From Vibrio sp. PID17_43 (lineage in GTDB: Bacteria; Pseudomonadota; Gammaproteobacteria; Enterobacterales; Vibrionaceae): 64,000 nucleotides of DNA. Location of the stretch: the NCBI RefSeq assembly GCF_002608565.1, contig NZ_LIXM01000019.1, forward strand, positions 1 through 64,000, in the 5' to 3' direction. The translations under genes and the position numbers were made by a program. Below the pieces are notes generated by a model. That model searched no databases. It was given only the letters and a program-made list of their open reading frames with translations, and was not told the DNA's origin. Of the stretch, positions 37,130 to 46,852 are shown piece after piece; position 1 is the first letter of the stretch, and the number at the start of each line of letters is the position of its first letter.

Positions 37130-38098
37130 ATGGAAGGTCAACTACCACTTTTTTTATTTTTATTGTTCCTCTCGGTATTTTTCATAAGCCAAGCGTTGAT
37201 CATGCCATCTGCCGGTAAGAAGGTAAAACATCGCCATCTTGTACAACGAATTAGGCAGAGCCATAAGCATATCGATCAAGAAAGTATTTCTTTGCTACGA
37301 GAGAACTCAATTAAGAACTTATCTAAAGTTGAGCGGTTCTTAGTTCAGTTTACATTGTTTGAAACAATCAAAAAGAAGCTAGAGCTGGCAGGTATAGAAA
37401 TGACATTTGGTAAGTTTCTATTGTTCTCGCTTGTGTTAGGGGGAGTCATTGGACTGCTTTTAGCTCTATTTGGGCAAGCTTGGTATATATGTGTTGGTGG
37501 TGGGCTTACGTTATGGTTAGTCGGGTACTTTTGTGTACAAAAAAAAATTGGTGATAGGTTAATGAAGTTCGAAGAACAGTTGCCAGAAGCGTTAGATATT
37601 ATCAAACGTGTATTGCAAGCTGGTCAGCCAATCAACCAAGCATTTGGTGAGGTCGGGAGTGAGATGCCTGCGCCCATCGGACCAGAGTTTAAGCATACAT
37701 TCAGCCTTCTTAATTATGGTTATGATATGCGTTTGGCGGTGATGCAAATGACTGAGCGAGTGCCAACGGTGTCAATGATGGCGTTTTCGAGTGCCGTTTT
37801 ACTGCAAAAAGAAACCGGGGGGAACTTAATTGAGAACATCGAAAAGCTATCTCGAGTTCTTAGAGAACGGTTTAAGTTATCCCGTAAGATTAAAACCATT
37901 TCTGCTGAGTCTAGAGCATCCGCTTGGGTACTAGTGCTCGCACCCTTCGGCATGTACATCATAATGATGCTACTTAAGCCAGATTATGTTTCTTTGCTGC
38001 ATACTCACCCAATGGGAGTAAAAATGGTCTTAGGCGGGATGGTGGCGCTATTTCTTGGCACAATGTGGATCCGTAAAATCGTTAATTTTGAGGTGTGA
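37130..38098 (+). CDS. tadB: Tad inner-membrane platform protein TadB
   Basis: A 322-aa T2SSF-domain membrane protein, one of two paralogous platform proteins that couple TadA to pilin insertion. It has an N-terminal helix (about 5-25), two central helices (about 100-145), the soluble T2SSF domain (EQLPEALDIIKRVLQAGQPINQAF), and C-terminal helices (about 262-282 and 297-315). It starts 8 nt after tadA with GGAGG upstream, and its stop overlaps the start region of tadC. Confidence 0.94.
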   Translation: MEGQLPLFLFLLFLSVFFISQALIMPSAGKKVKHRHLVQRIRQSHKHIDQESISLLRENSIKNLSKVERFLVQFTLFETIKKKLELAGIEMTFGKFLLFSLVLGGVIGLLLALFGQAWYICVGGGLTLWLVGYFCVQKKIGDRLMKFEEQLPEALDIIKRVLQAGQPINQAFGEVGSEMPAPIGPEFKHTFSLLNYGYDMRLAVMQMTERVPTVSMMAFSSAVLLQKETGGNLIENIEKLSRVLRERFKLSRKIKTISAESRASAWVLVLAPFGMYIIMMLLKPDYVSLLHTHPMGVKMVLGGMVALFLGTMWIRKIVNFEV

Positions 38099-38100
38099 TG

Positions 38101-39036
38101 ATGGATACACTGTTATTTAAAATCGATATTAATCAAGAATTACTATTTATTCTGTTTGTTCTCATTACAACGGTGTTATTTGTCATGACTGTCGGTTACG
38201 TGATGATCGGTGTGAATTCTCCGCTCAAACGTAAACTTGCACAGATTACAACAGGTGAAAATGAGAAGTTAGCATCAACTAACAATAAAGTTATCAATAC
38301 GCTTGAATCATTAGCACCTTTCACCTCTTCAGGTAATGAAAAAGAACAACAGTCTACGCGAGCGCTGCTGATGCACGCTGGCTTCCACCAAAGCAATGCT
38401 CTTACACTGTTTTATTCAGCGAAATCATTAACCACCATATTTGGAATGCTGGTTGCTGTTGGGTTATATGTGACATTACCTCAATCCAACAAACTGTACA
38501 TATACATGGCGGGATGTGCATTTATAGGCCTGATTTTTCCTGACATTATTTTGAAAAAAATGGCCAAGAAAAGGCAAGAACGTTTTCGATCAGGCGTAGC
38601 AGATATGCTTGATCTTCTAGTTGTGTGTACGGAATCTGGGTTAGGCTTTAATGCATCATTACGCCGCGTTGCCGATGAGATGGTGATATCTCATCCTGAT
38701 GTGGCAGATGAACTCGATACCGTTTGCATGAAAATACAAGCGGGAAAATCAATGCCTGATAGTTTGAGAGAAATGATTATTCGAACCGGACTTACTGAAT
38801 TTATGGGATTAGTGAGTATGTTAAGCCATGCCTCTCGAGTCGGTGGCAGTCTTGTCGACTCATTGCGTGAGTATACTGAAGATTATCGAGATAAGAGGCA
38901 GCAAGCTGCGGAAGAAATAGCCGCAAAGATACCCGTGAAAATGATGTTCCCCATGGTACTTTTTATCTGGCCTTGCTTTTTCATTGTCGCAATAGGTCCA
39001 TCATTAATCACGCTTTCAGAGGCATTTTCTAAGTAA
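38101..39036 (+). CDS. tadC: Tad inner-membrane platform protein TadC
   Basis: The second T2SSF platform protein, 311 aa, with membrane helices near residues 13-33, 100-145 and at the C terminus (FPMVLFIWPCFFIVAIGPSL). The soluble domain contains SGVADMLDLLVVCTESGLGF, typical of TadC. Three possible starts follow each other (GTG 38095, ATG 38098, ATG 38101); I prefer 38101 because GAGG is then at a suitable distance. Any of them leaves tadB and tadC touching or overlapping, indicating coupling. Confidence 0.92.
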   Translation: MDTLLFKIDINQELLFILFVLITTVLFVMTVGYVMIGVNSPLKRKLAQITTGENEKLASTNNKVINTLESLAPFTSSGNEKEQQSTRALLMHAGFHQSNALTLFYSAKSLTTIFGMLVAVGLYVTLPQSNKLYIYMAGCAFIGLIFPDIILKKMAKKRQERFRSGVADMLDLLVVCTESGLGFNASLRRVADEMVISHPDVADELDTVCMKIQAGKSMPDSLREMIIRTGLTEFMGLVSMLSHASRVGGSLVDSLREYTEDYRDKRQQAAEEIAAKIPVKMMFPMVLFIWPCFFIVAIGPSLITLSEAFSK

Positions 39037-39069
39037 CAACTAAAATGGACAAAATAAAAGGGAATGATT

Positions 39070-40101
39070 ATGTATAAAGGTCGCGTATTAGTCTTGGCAA
39101 CCTTACTTTTGGCGGGGTGTGCCTCTAATGATAGTAAACAAAACAGTTTTGATCACAGCCTATATGCGGGTAAACCCGTTGAGTCATTAACGAATGATAC
39201 CCCTCCGGAGAGTGAAGCAGAAGCGATTGCCAGAGGTGATCGTGCATTAAGTAATAAAAATATAGATCTAGCGCTATATGAGTACTTGAGATCGTTGACA
39301 TTCGAAGAGACTAAACACAAAGATAAAACACTGTATACGATTGGCCGTATACACCAATCCAGAGGGAATATTGAGTTAGCAGACAAGGCATTCCGTGCGT
39401 CATTGGCCGAGAACCCCAATCATATTGGAGTGCTAGAGCAATTGGGTAAGGTGTACGTACAGCAAGGGCGCAAAGACATTGGTCTCGCTTACTACTTGAG
39501 GGCCGTGAATGCAGACCAAGTTCGTTTAGGACGAAATGCTGGAGTGACCAAAGAAAGTATTTCATCAGTTAGCGTTCAATCACTGGAATATGACGAGCAC
39601 TCCCCGAGTCATGCTTATGTGGGTTTAGGGGTTATTTTTGATATAAATGGTAATCATGAGTTAGCTCAGCAATTGTTGCGCAAGGCATTAGATATCAAGC
39701 CATACAGTGAAAATGCATTGGTGAGCCTTGGGTATTCATATTACATGAGTGAAGACTTTGGAAAAGCAAGGCACTTTACGAATGCAGCGCTGCGCATAAA
39801 TGGTGACAACAAAAAGGCGATAAACAATCTGGGTTTAATTGCTGTTGCCGATGGTCAGCCACGCCAAGCATTGAATATATTTGCTCAGCACATGACTCAA
39901 TCAGAGGCACTAAATAGTGTCGGATACTTTCTCATTATTAAAGAAAAGCCTGATGAAGCCATCCCTTTCCTTCAACAAGCAATAGATAAAAGCCCATCAT
40001 ATTATGCGAAAGCTAATGAAAACTTAGAGAGAGCTCTGGCTATGGTGAGAAAGGGAAGAGATACCTCAGAACTGACGATTTCTGAACTTAATTTGAAGTA
40101 G
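39070..40101 (+). CDS. tadD: Tad pilotin-like TPR lipoprotein TadD
   Basis: A 343-aa lipoprotein: signal peptide and lipobox LLAGC (cysteine at about 17), then tetratricopeptide repeats over most of the length (for example IGRIHQSRGNIELADKAF and LGYSYYMSEDFGKARHF). TadD is needed for secretin assembly or stability in Tad systems. The ATG at 39070 has GGGA 7 nt upstream; the ATG at 39064 is too close to it. It is the last gene of the operon, which ends at the terminator 40157-40204. Confidence 0.9.
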   Translation: MYKGRVLVLATLLLAGCASNDSKQNSFDHSLYAGKPVESLTNDTPPESEAEAIARGDRALSNKNIDLALYEYLRSLTFEETKHKDKTLYTIGRIHQSRGNIELADKAFRASLAENPNHIGVLEQLGKVYVQQGRKDIGLAYYLRAVNADQVRLGRNAGVTKESISSVSVQSLEYDEHSPSHAYVGLGVIFDINGNHELAQQLLRKALDIKPYSENALVSLGYSYYMSEDFGKARHFTNAALRINGDNKKAINNLGLIAVADGQPRQALNIFAQHMTQSEALNSVGYFLIIKEKPDEAIPFLQQAIDKSPSYYAKANENLERALAMVRKGRDTSELTISELNLK

Positions 40102-40156
40102 TAGAAAACGGATATTAGTGGTCAGCAAGCCAACGTTAATAACATTTTTCAGAACT

Positions 40157-40204
40157 CAAGCATGCATTGCAGATAGATAATTTGCTTTACATGCTTGTTT
40201 TTTT
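40157..40204 (+). terminator. Terminator of the flp-tad operon
   Basis: CAAGCATG (40157-40164) pairs with CATGCTTG (40190-40197) across a 25-nt loop that can form a further GCA/TGC pairing, followed by TTTTTTT. It lies 56 nt after the tadD stop codon. Confidence 0.75.
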
Positions 40205-40510
40205 GTCAAGTGCCATTACATTTTTCATTGTTAGTTACTTTGAAAATGAAATAACATAGACATATCAATTCAATAGTTACTTATCAATGGTTTTTGATTG
40301 TCTTTATGCGACATTTTATTACTACTTCAAGTTGTTTAATATTCGAGAAAGAAAACCGACTAAACAGTTCTTGGCAGCAATTAAAGGCTTGTTTACGCCA
40401 TTTGATGAATTTCTAGTGTTCATCTTTTTAAATTTTATAACGAATAAATCATGGTGTTTTTTATGATGGTGTACCTGTTTAATATTAATTAATTTATTTG
40501 CAATGTACTA
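40205..40510. other. AT-rich gap between the Tad operon and the polymerase/ligase gene
   Basis: About 300 bp of strongly AT-rich sequence between two converging genes. I see no gene, no repeat and no recognisable site; some of it is 3' untranslated sequence of the minus-strand gene. Confidence 0.4.
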
Positions 40511-41767
40511 TCATTGCTTTATCTGTTGGTGGGAGATATTGCAACTATCAGAGTTTTGTGTGTTTTTTGATATTATGTAAGAACTAATTAAGCAAAAAAT
40601 AAATACAGGTGGCGAGTAATATAATGTCCCCGACACGAGAGCGTTAGAGAGTAACCCAGATAGGGCGACAATAGGGAAAATGTTTTCAAGTTTTTTTTCT
40701 TTAGTGGCACAGTTATACCCAGAAATAAAAATATAGATAATAAATGAAAGAAATAATAATGTACCTACCAAGCCAAAGTGAAGCAGCCATTGAAATATAA
40801 AGTTGTGTGGGTGCCTAAAAATAGTTCCCGAATATAATATAAATCCTTCTGCGCCATAACCAAATATTGGTTTTTCCTTTATTAATTCAAAAGTATCATG
40901 CCATATTTTAATTCTATTGCTTGATAAGGTATTTATGTCTTGGGTTTTATATTGCTGAGTTTCCGATAACCTGTTTAGTCCATTCCAAGAATAGATGTTT
41001 AATGGTGATGATACCATTAAGGATATAATGATTAAGGAGATTAGCCTAGTAACGCATTTTATATCTGGGTGATGATGTTTGAAGATTAGAAAAAGAGCAA
41101 GGAGTAAACTTATTGAATACGATAAAATCGCTCCTCTTCCACCAAGCCAAAATAGTAATGATATACTAACTAAAGAGGTGAAAAAGAAAAGTGGATTGTT
41201 TAATTTTTTACCAAGTAGTATTTTCATTGATACTAGCAAAGAGCTAATAATGACAATGTGCCCCAAGTGCCTGATGTTGCTTGATACAATAATCCGTAAT
41301 CCTTCATTGTAATTAATTCCGGTTAAATTTAAGTTGATATCAACAAAAATGAAAAGTGCAGCAATTGAGATGGAATAAGGAAGAAGTTCAAATGGTAGTT
41401 TACTTCTGCGGTTAAAGTAACTAACCAGGCTCAATATAAAAAAGCAATTAGATAGCATAATAAGATATCTAAAGAATGAAATAATAGCCTCTGGGCTCCA
41501 GCCAAACGTTTTTGTAAGTAAAATATTTGACACGGAAATTGATATAATATACGCAATAAAAAAAAAGTATAACGGCTTAAATTTCTGCTGGTAACCTTCG
41601 CCTTTCATATTGTGAAGGATAGAGATTATAGATATCTGAAATGCAAGGATAACTACTTCACCAACAAATGGTAAATAAAAGTGCATAAAAGGGGTGAGGA
41701 ATACAGCTAAGTTTAACCTGCTATTAATTAGATCTAGGTTTTCTTGCTTCTCTGCTGTGACTTCCAT
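40511..41767 (-). CDS. O-antigen ligase / Wzy-like polytopic membrane protein
   Basis: A 418-aa protein with about ten to twelve hydrophobic segments and a larger loop before the C-terminal helices. The loop has SSNRIKIWHDTFELIKEKP and GYGAEGF followed by HPHNFIFQWLLHFGLVG, the Wzy_C signature of O-antigen ligases (WaaL), O-antigen polymerases (Wzy) and PglL-type oligosaccharyltransferases. Which of the three it is cannot be decided. The base composition is visibly more AT-rich than its neighbours and no other sugar genes are near, pointing to separate acquisition. The ATG at 41767 has GGAAG 5 nt upstream; the frame also opens with TTG at 41779. Its position beside the Tad operon makes pilin or surface glycosylation possible, but this is speculation. 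Confidence 0.8.
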   Translation of the reverse strand: MEVTAEKQENLDLINSRLNLAVFLTPFMHFYLPFVGEVVILAFQISIISILHNMKGEGYQQKFKPLYFFFIAYIISISVSNILLTKTFGWSPEAIISFFRYLIMLSNCFFILSLVSYFNRRSKLPFELLPYSISIAALFIFVDINLNLTGINYNEGLRIIVSSNIRHLGHIVIISSLLVSMKILLGKKLNNPLFFFTSLVSISLLFWLGGRGAILSYSISLLLALFLIFKHHHPDIKCVTRLISLIIISLMVSSPLNIYSWNGLNRLSETQQYKTQDINTLSSNRIKIWHDTFELIKEKPIFGYGAEGFILYSGTIFRHPHNFIFQWLLHFGLVGTLLFLSFIIYIFISGYNCATKEKKLENIFPIVALSGLLSNALVSGTLYYSPPVFIFCLISSYIISKNTQNSDSCNISHQQIKQ

Positions 41768-41970
41768 GTCTACTTCCAAGTAATGTTTATAATGATATCA
41801 AAGTAAATGCATAATTATTATTTTATTGTTTTGTTTTCTATTTTTCCATTTTTGGTTCTAGTAATTTCAATCTAATGTTTGTAACTGTGTGCTATGTCAA
41901 GTTTATATATAGCTTGCTTTCGGTATTTCATTTTTATAAAAAATAATGAGCAAAAAGCTATCCAGAATAA

Positions 41971-42007
41971 AAAAGCGCACAAGGGAATGCCCGTGTGCGC
42001 TTTTTTT
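41971..42007. terminator. Bidirectional-type terminator after chrA
   Basis: GCGCACA...GGG pairs with CCC...TGTGCGC (41975-42000, one mismatch), with A-rich sequence on the left and TTTTTTT on the right. It lies just beyond the stop codon of chrA (minus strand), whose T-run is the complement of the left-hand A tract. Confidence 0.88.
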
Positions 42008-42020
42008 GCTGCAAATCCTT

Positions 42021-43160
42021 TTACATCATGCCTTGAGCAATGCCTGCACCAACAAAGAAAACAATCATCCACAGCACAGACAAGTTGAGCTTCTTATGCA
42101 GATAGAAACCCGCAATGACTAGGGCGATGTCGATGGGGGCGATAACCGCGCTGCTGAATACGGGTTGGTAAAGTGCTGCTAGTAGCAGGCCCACCACCGA
42201 TGCGTTGACGCCATTAATTGCGCCCGAGATGACCGGTTTACCCGCCAGTGCTTGCCAGTTCTTTAGTACGCCAAGCAGTAACAAGAAGCCTGGCAGGAAA
42301 ACCCCTAACGTTGCCACTAATGCACCTAGAATTGGCGCATCGGAGAGTTCGTAACCAATGTAAGTGGCGAAGGTAAACATCGGCCCTGGTACCGCCTGCG
42401 CCGCTGCGTACCCCGTTAGAAAGGCATCTTGGCTGAGTTGGTCACCAACGATATTCTGCAGCAGCGGAAGCACCACATGACCGCCACCAAATACCAAACT
42501 GCCTGCCTGGAAGAAATCACTGAACAAACCGAGCATCGGCATGGTGTGCGCCACAAACGGCAGACCAATCAATAGGGCAGCGAACAGAGCGAGTGGGGCG
42601 ATGGTTGGTTTAAACGGTTCAACTGGTGCTGCTGATTCATTCTTTAGGTATTGAGTACCAATCAAACCGGCCACAACCAACACGAGCATTTGCGTCATGA
42701 TGCTTGGTGCCAGCAACAGGGCAATGGCGGTTGCCACACATAAACCAGCGGTCAGCTTGCTTTGGCAGAAGTTTTTGTACATCCCCCAAGTGGCATCAGC
42801 CACAACCACAACCGCAAGCAATTTCAAGCCGTGAACGATGTTTTGGAACAGTGCGGTATCGGTAATTTGGCTACTCACCATCGCAAGCGCCAGCATAATC
42901 ATCACTGAAGGCAGCGTGAAACCAAGAAACGCCATGCACGCGCCACCCAGACCACCACGCTTGTAGCCTAGCGCAAAGCCAACTTGGCTTGAGCCAGGGC
43001 CTGGTAGAAATTGACTTAACGCCACGATTTGAGCGTATTCGCTGTCTTCGATCCATTTGAGTTTTTCAACGAACGTTTGGCGGAAGTAACCGATGTGCGC
43101 CGCAGGGCCACCGAAACTGATCCAACCAAGCCAAAAAAAGGTTTTAAAAATGGTAAACAT
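42021..43160 (-). CDS. chrA: ChrA-family chromate transporter
   Basis: A 379-aa inner-membrane protein of the CHR family. It contains two homologous halves: FFWLGWISFGGPAAHIGYF with LSQFLPGPGSSQ in the first and FQAGSLVFGGGHVVLPLL with AAQAVPGPMFTF in the second, as in two-domain ChrA. Family members pump chromate out, sometimes coupled to proton or sulphate gradients; chromosomal copies are often of unproven substrate. A LysR-type gene is divergent, 111 bp away, and probably regulates it. Confidence 0.9.
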   Translation of the reverse strand: MFTIFKTFFWLGWISFGGPAAHIGYFRQTFVEKLKWIEDSEYAQIVALSQFLPGPGSSQVGFALGYKRGGLGGACMAFLGFTLPSVMIMLALAMVSSQITDTALFQNIVHGLKLLAVVVVADATWGMYKNFCQSKLTAGLCVATAIALLLAPSIMTQMLVLVVAGLIGTQYLKNESAAPVEPFKPTIAPLALFAALLIGLPFVAHTMPMLGLFSDFFQAGSLVFGGGHVVLPLLQNIVGDQLSQDAFLTGYAAAQAVPGPMFTFATYIGYELSDAPILGALVATLGVFLPGFLLLLGVLKNWQALAGKPVISGAINGVNASVVGLLLAALYQPVFSSAVIAPIDIALVIAGFYLHKKLNLSVLWMIVFFVGAGIAQGMM

Positions 43161-43271
43161 GTTGAGCCTGATTATCTAAAAGCATTGTTGCTAATTTATC
43201 GAATGCTCTAAAATGATTCAAATTAATAGTTTTAATTTCATCTATGAATGAAATGGGATTAGGTGTGTTGA

Positions 43272-44189
43272 GTGAAAGATGATATCCAGTGGCGCAATAT
43301 CGATTTAAATTTGTTGGTGACGTTCTCTTATCTTTATCGTTATCGCAGCGTCAGTTTAGCGGCAGAAAAGAGTTTCGTGAGTCAGTCGGCAATGAGCCAT
43401 AGTTTATCGCGTTTGAGATTGTTGTTTGATGATCCGTTGTTTGAGCGCAAGGGCCACAAGATGGATCCGACCGAGCATGCGCATCACATTGCTCCGACCG
43501 TGCATCATTTGCTCGACTCGATTGCCAAAGACTTACTGACTAAGTCGGTATTTCAGCCAGAAAACTACACTGGAGTGTGTCGGGTTGGTCTGACGGATTA
43601 CGCCGAGTTCATCTTCGCCCCACAGCTTTATGATGAGATCCGCAAACGCGCACCAGAAGCGCAAATCAGTTTTATCAATGTCAACCGCAGTAACTATGTC
43701 GCGATTACTGAGAACGATAAGTTGGACGTCATCATTGGCAGCATGCCAGTGCTTGATGACAACTTTGATAGCCAGTACCTGTACACAGAAAAGCATGTCT
43801 GCTTGTGTGACAAGCGGGTATTGAAAGGAGAAAGCGAGTTGTCGATTTCGGCTTTTGCCAATATTGAACAAGCCTTAGTGAGCCCTGACGGCAGTTTAAG
43901 TACACAAGTAGACAAAAAGCTCGCCGAACATGGTTTGAGCCGCAAGGTAACGGTTGCCTCGCGCAATTTTCTTACTATTCGAAATTTACTCAAACAGCGT
44001 GAACTGATTGCGATTGTTCCAGAGAAAATGGCGTTGTCGGATGGTTTTTCTGACGATTTAGTTACTGTGAAACCACCTATTGCTGTCGCTGATTTTGACA
44101 TTGCGATGTTGTGGCACACCAGTCGAAATAATGAAGATAAAGGATTATGGCTGCGGGAATTAGTCGCAGAAATTGTGACCTCCAAATAG
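43272..44189 (+). CDS. LysR-family regulator divergent from chrA
   Basis: A 305-aa LysR-type regulator with an N-terminal winged helix-turn-helix (RSVSLAAEKSFVSQSAMSHSL, about 24-44) and a C-terminal substrate-binding domain. It starts with GTG at 43272. It resembles the NodD/LeuO/NahR-like branch (RNIDLNLLVTFSYLYRYRS). By the usual rule for divergent LysR genes it may control chrA; the ligand cannot be predicted. Confidence 0.88.
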   Translation: MKDDIQWRNIDLNLLVTFSYLYRYRSVSLAAEKSFVSQSAMSHSLSRLRLLFDDPLFERKGHKMDPTEHAHHIAPTVHHLLDSIAKDLLTKSVFQPENYTGVCRVGLTDYAEFIFAPQLYDEIRKRAPEAQISFINVNRSNYVAITENDKLDVIIGSMPVLDDNFDSQYLYTEKHVCLCDKRVLKGESELSISAFANIEQALVSPDGSLSTQVDKKLAEHGLSRKVTVASRNFLTIRNLLKQRELIAIVPEKMALSDGFSDDLVTVKPPIAVADFDIAMLWHTSRNNEDKGLWLRELVAEIVTSK

Positions 44190-44225
44190 TTCGGATCGTA
44201 AATGCTTCTCTCATACAAATGTTGT

Positions 44226-44250
44226 GAAAACGTTTAACTTAAGCGTTTTC
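44226..44250. repeat. LacI-operator-like inverted repeat between convergent genes
   Basis: GAAAACG (44226-44232) and CGTTTTC (44244-44250) are perfect inverted arms 11 nt apart, and the left arm with its flank (TGAAAACGTTTAAC) looks like a LacI-family operator. It lies at the 3' side of the LysR gene and about 100 bp beyond the end of the LacI-type gene, where no promoter is expected. Confidence 0.35.
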
Positions 44251-44354
44251 AAATTGTATATCGAGATAGCTGCGCGGAATAAATGAGACGTTGAAAATGA
44301 AATATTAAAAAGCACTGAAATTACAGTGCGTTAAAGAAATGAGTATTCCAGTCT

Positions 44355-45389
<1,035 letters not shown>

Positions 45390-45426
45390 TCAACTATTTT
45401 AAACAGCTAGTTACGAATGCACAAAC

Positions 45427-45445
45427 GTTTAGTAAAACGGTTTAC
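45427..45445. promoter_or_regulatory. Operator-like repeat near the LacI-type gene start
   Basis: Contains GTTTAGTAAAAC (45427-45438), whose exact inverse occurs at 45507-45518, and overlapping GTAAAACGGTTTAC (45432-45445), a near-perfect 14-bp palindrome with a LacI-type CG centre. It lies 80-100 nt from the start of the divergent regulator gene, so autoregulation is possible. Confidence 0.5.
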
Positions 45446-45506
45446 TCTGGTCCTTCGTCGAAATCTCATCGCCTTTCAAGAGCCGAGTTTGGTCTAACAG
45501 AAGGGG

Positions 45507-45518
45507 GTTTTACTAAAC
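45507..45518. promoter_or_regulatory. Second arm of a 12-bp inverted operator pair
   Basis: GTTTTACTAAAC is the exact reverse complement of 45427-45438; the arms are 80 bp apart start to start. Two equal sites at such a distance would suit DNA looping by a tetrameric LacI-family repressor. Confidence 0.45.
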
Positions 45519-45551
45519 TCATTCCTTCTTGCTACGTTTCTTTATTATTTG

Positions 45552-45567
45552 GTGGAAACGTTTACAC
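45552..45567. promoter_or_regulatory. GalR-type operator upstream of galE
   Basis: GTGGAAACGTTTACAC fits the E. coli GalR/GalS operator consensus GTGNAANC-GNTTNCAC at every defined position. It lies about 150 nt before the galE start. Confidence 0.75.
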
Positions 45568-45718
45568 TATTTGAAACTGATCACGGAATTAGATCGGATT
45601 TGATTGGTAGACTTCTAGCCAGTTAAGAAATGGACGGTTTTGCTAGTGGTTGGTTAATTAGGCTTTGCTAACCATGGGCATCTAACTGAGCATAAGCAGC
45701 AATCGTGGAGAAGCAATA

Positions 45719-46738
45719 GTGAAAGTTCTTGTCACAGGCGGTATGGGGTACATCGGCAGTCACACATGTGTACAGATGATTGAAGCGGGTATGGAGCCAA
45801 TCATTGTCGACAATTTGTGTAATGCCAAAGTGGAAGTGTTAAGCCGCATTGAAGCGCTAACCGGTAAGCAACCAACTTTCTACCAAGGCGACATTCGTGA
45901 TGAAGCCTTTTTGGACTCAGTATTTGCCAAACATGACATTCAAGCTGTGATTCACTTTGCTGGCCTGAAAGCGGTGGGCGAATCCGTCGCGAAACCATTG
46001 GAGTACTACGACAACAACGTTAATGGATCACTGGTGTTGGCACGCAGCATGCGTAAAGCGGGCGTGAAAAGCATGGTATTCAGCTCATCGGCAACGGTTT
46101 ACGGCGATCCTGACATTGTGCCTATCACTGAAGATTCTCCAACGGGCGAAACCACCAACCCATATGGTCGTAGCAAGTACATGGTGGAAGAGTGCTTGAG
46201 TGATCTGTTCTATGCCGAAAACGACTGGAGTATCACCTTGCTTCGCTACTTTAACCCAGTTGGCGCGCATCCATCGGGCACCATGGGTGAAGACCCTCAA
46301 GGTATTCCAAACAATTTAATGCCATTCATCGCCCAAGTCGCGGTGGGGCGTCGTGAAAAGCTGTCGGTATTCGGTAATGACTACCCAACGCCGGACGGCA
46401 CAGGTGTGCGTGATTACATCCACGTGATGGACTTGGCTGATGGCCATATCGCAGCGCTGAAATCAGTGGGCGAGAAAGCGGGTCTGCACATTTACAACCT
46501 CGGTACTGGCCAAGGTTCTAGCGTGCTTGAGATGGTCGATGCCTTCGCAACGGCTTGCGGCCACCCAGTGCCTTACGAGCAGTGTCCTCGCCGTCCTGGT
46601 GATATCGCAGAATGCTGGGCAAGCACAGAGAAAGCGGAGCGAGACCTTGGTTGGAAAGCCACTCGCAGTGTCGCAGAAATGACGGCCGATACGTGGAGAT
46701 GGCAATCGAATAACCCGCAAGGCTATTCTCCTTCGTAA
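45719..46738 (+). CDS. galE: UDP-glucose 4-epimerase
   Basis: GalE interconverts UDP-galactose and UDP-glucose with bound NAD, in galactose breakdown and in supplying UDP-Gal for surface sugars. The 339-aa product begins with the Rossmann motif VTGGMGYIGSHT; the catalytic S/YxxxK element appears as SSSATVYGD and NPYGRSKYMVEE. It starts with GTG at 45719, GGAG 8 nt upstream. First gene of galETKM, under a GalR-type operator. Confidence 0.97.
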   Translation: MKVLVTGGMGYIGSHTCVQMIEAGMEPIIVDNLCNAKVEVLSRIEALTGKQPTFYQGDIRDEAFLDSVFAKHDIQAVIHFAGLKAVGESVAKPLEYYDNNVNGSLVLARSMRKAGVKSMVFSSSATVYGDPDIVPITEDSPTGETTNPYGRSKYMVEECLSDLFYAENDWSITLLRYFNPVGAHPSGTMGEDPQGIPNNLMPFIAQVAVGRREKLSVFGNDYPTPDGTGVRDYIHVMDLADGHIAALKSVGEKAGLHIYNLGTGQGSSVLEMVDAFATACGHPVPYEQCPRRPGDIAECWASTEKAERDLGWKATRSVAEMTADTWRWQSNNPQGYSPS

Positions 46739-46852
46739 ACAAAGCCCCCCTGCGTAATTGAAGTTGTCGCGTTGTTGATTGGCCACCTAGCTGTAACTCC
46801 AATTTTATTGGGGAACGCAGAGACAAGAATGTTAAGAAGTTGAGTAAGTAAG

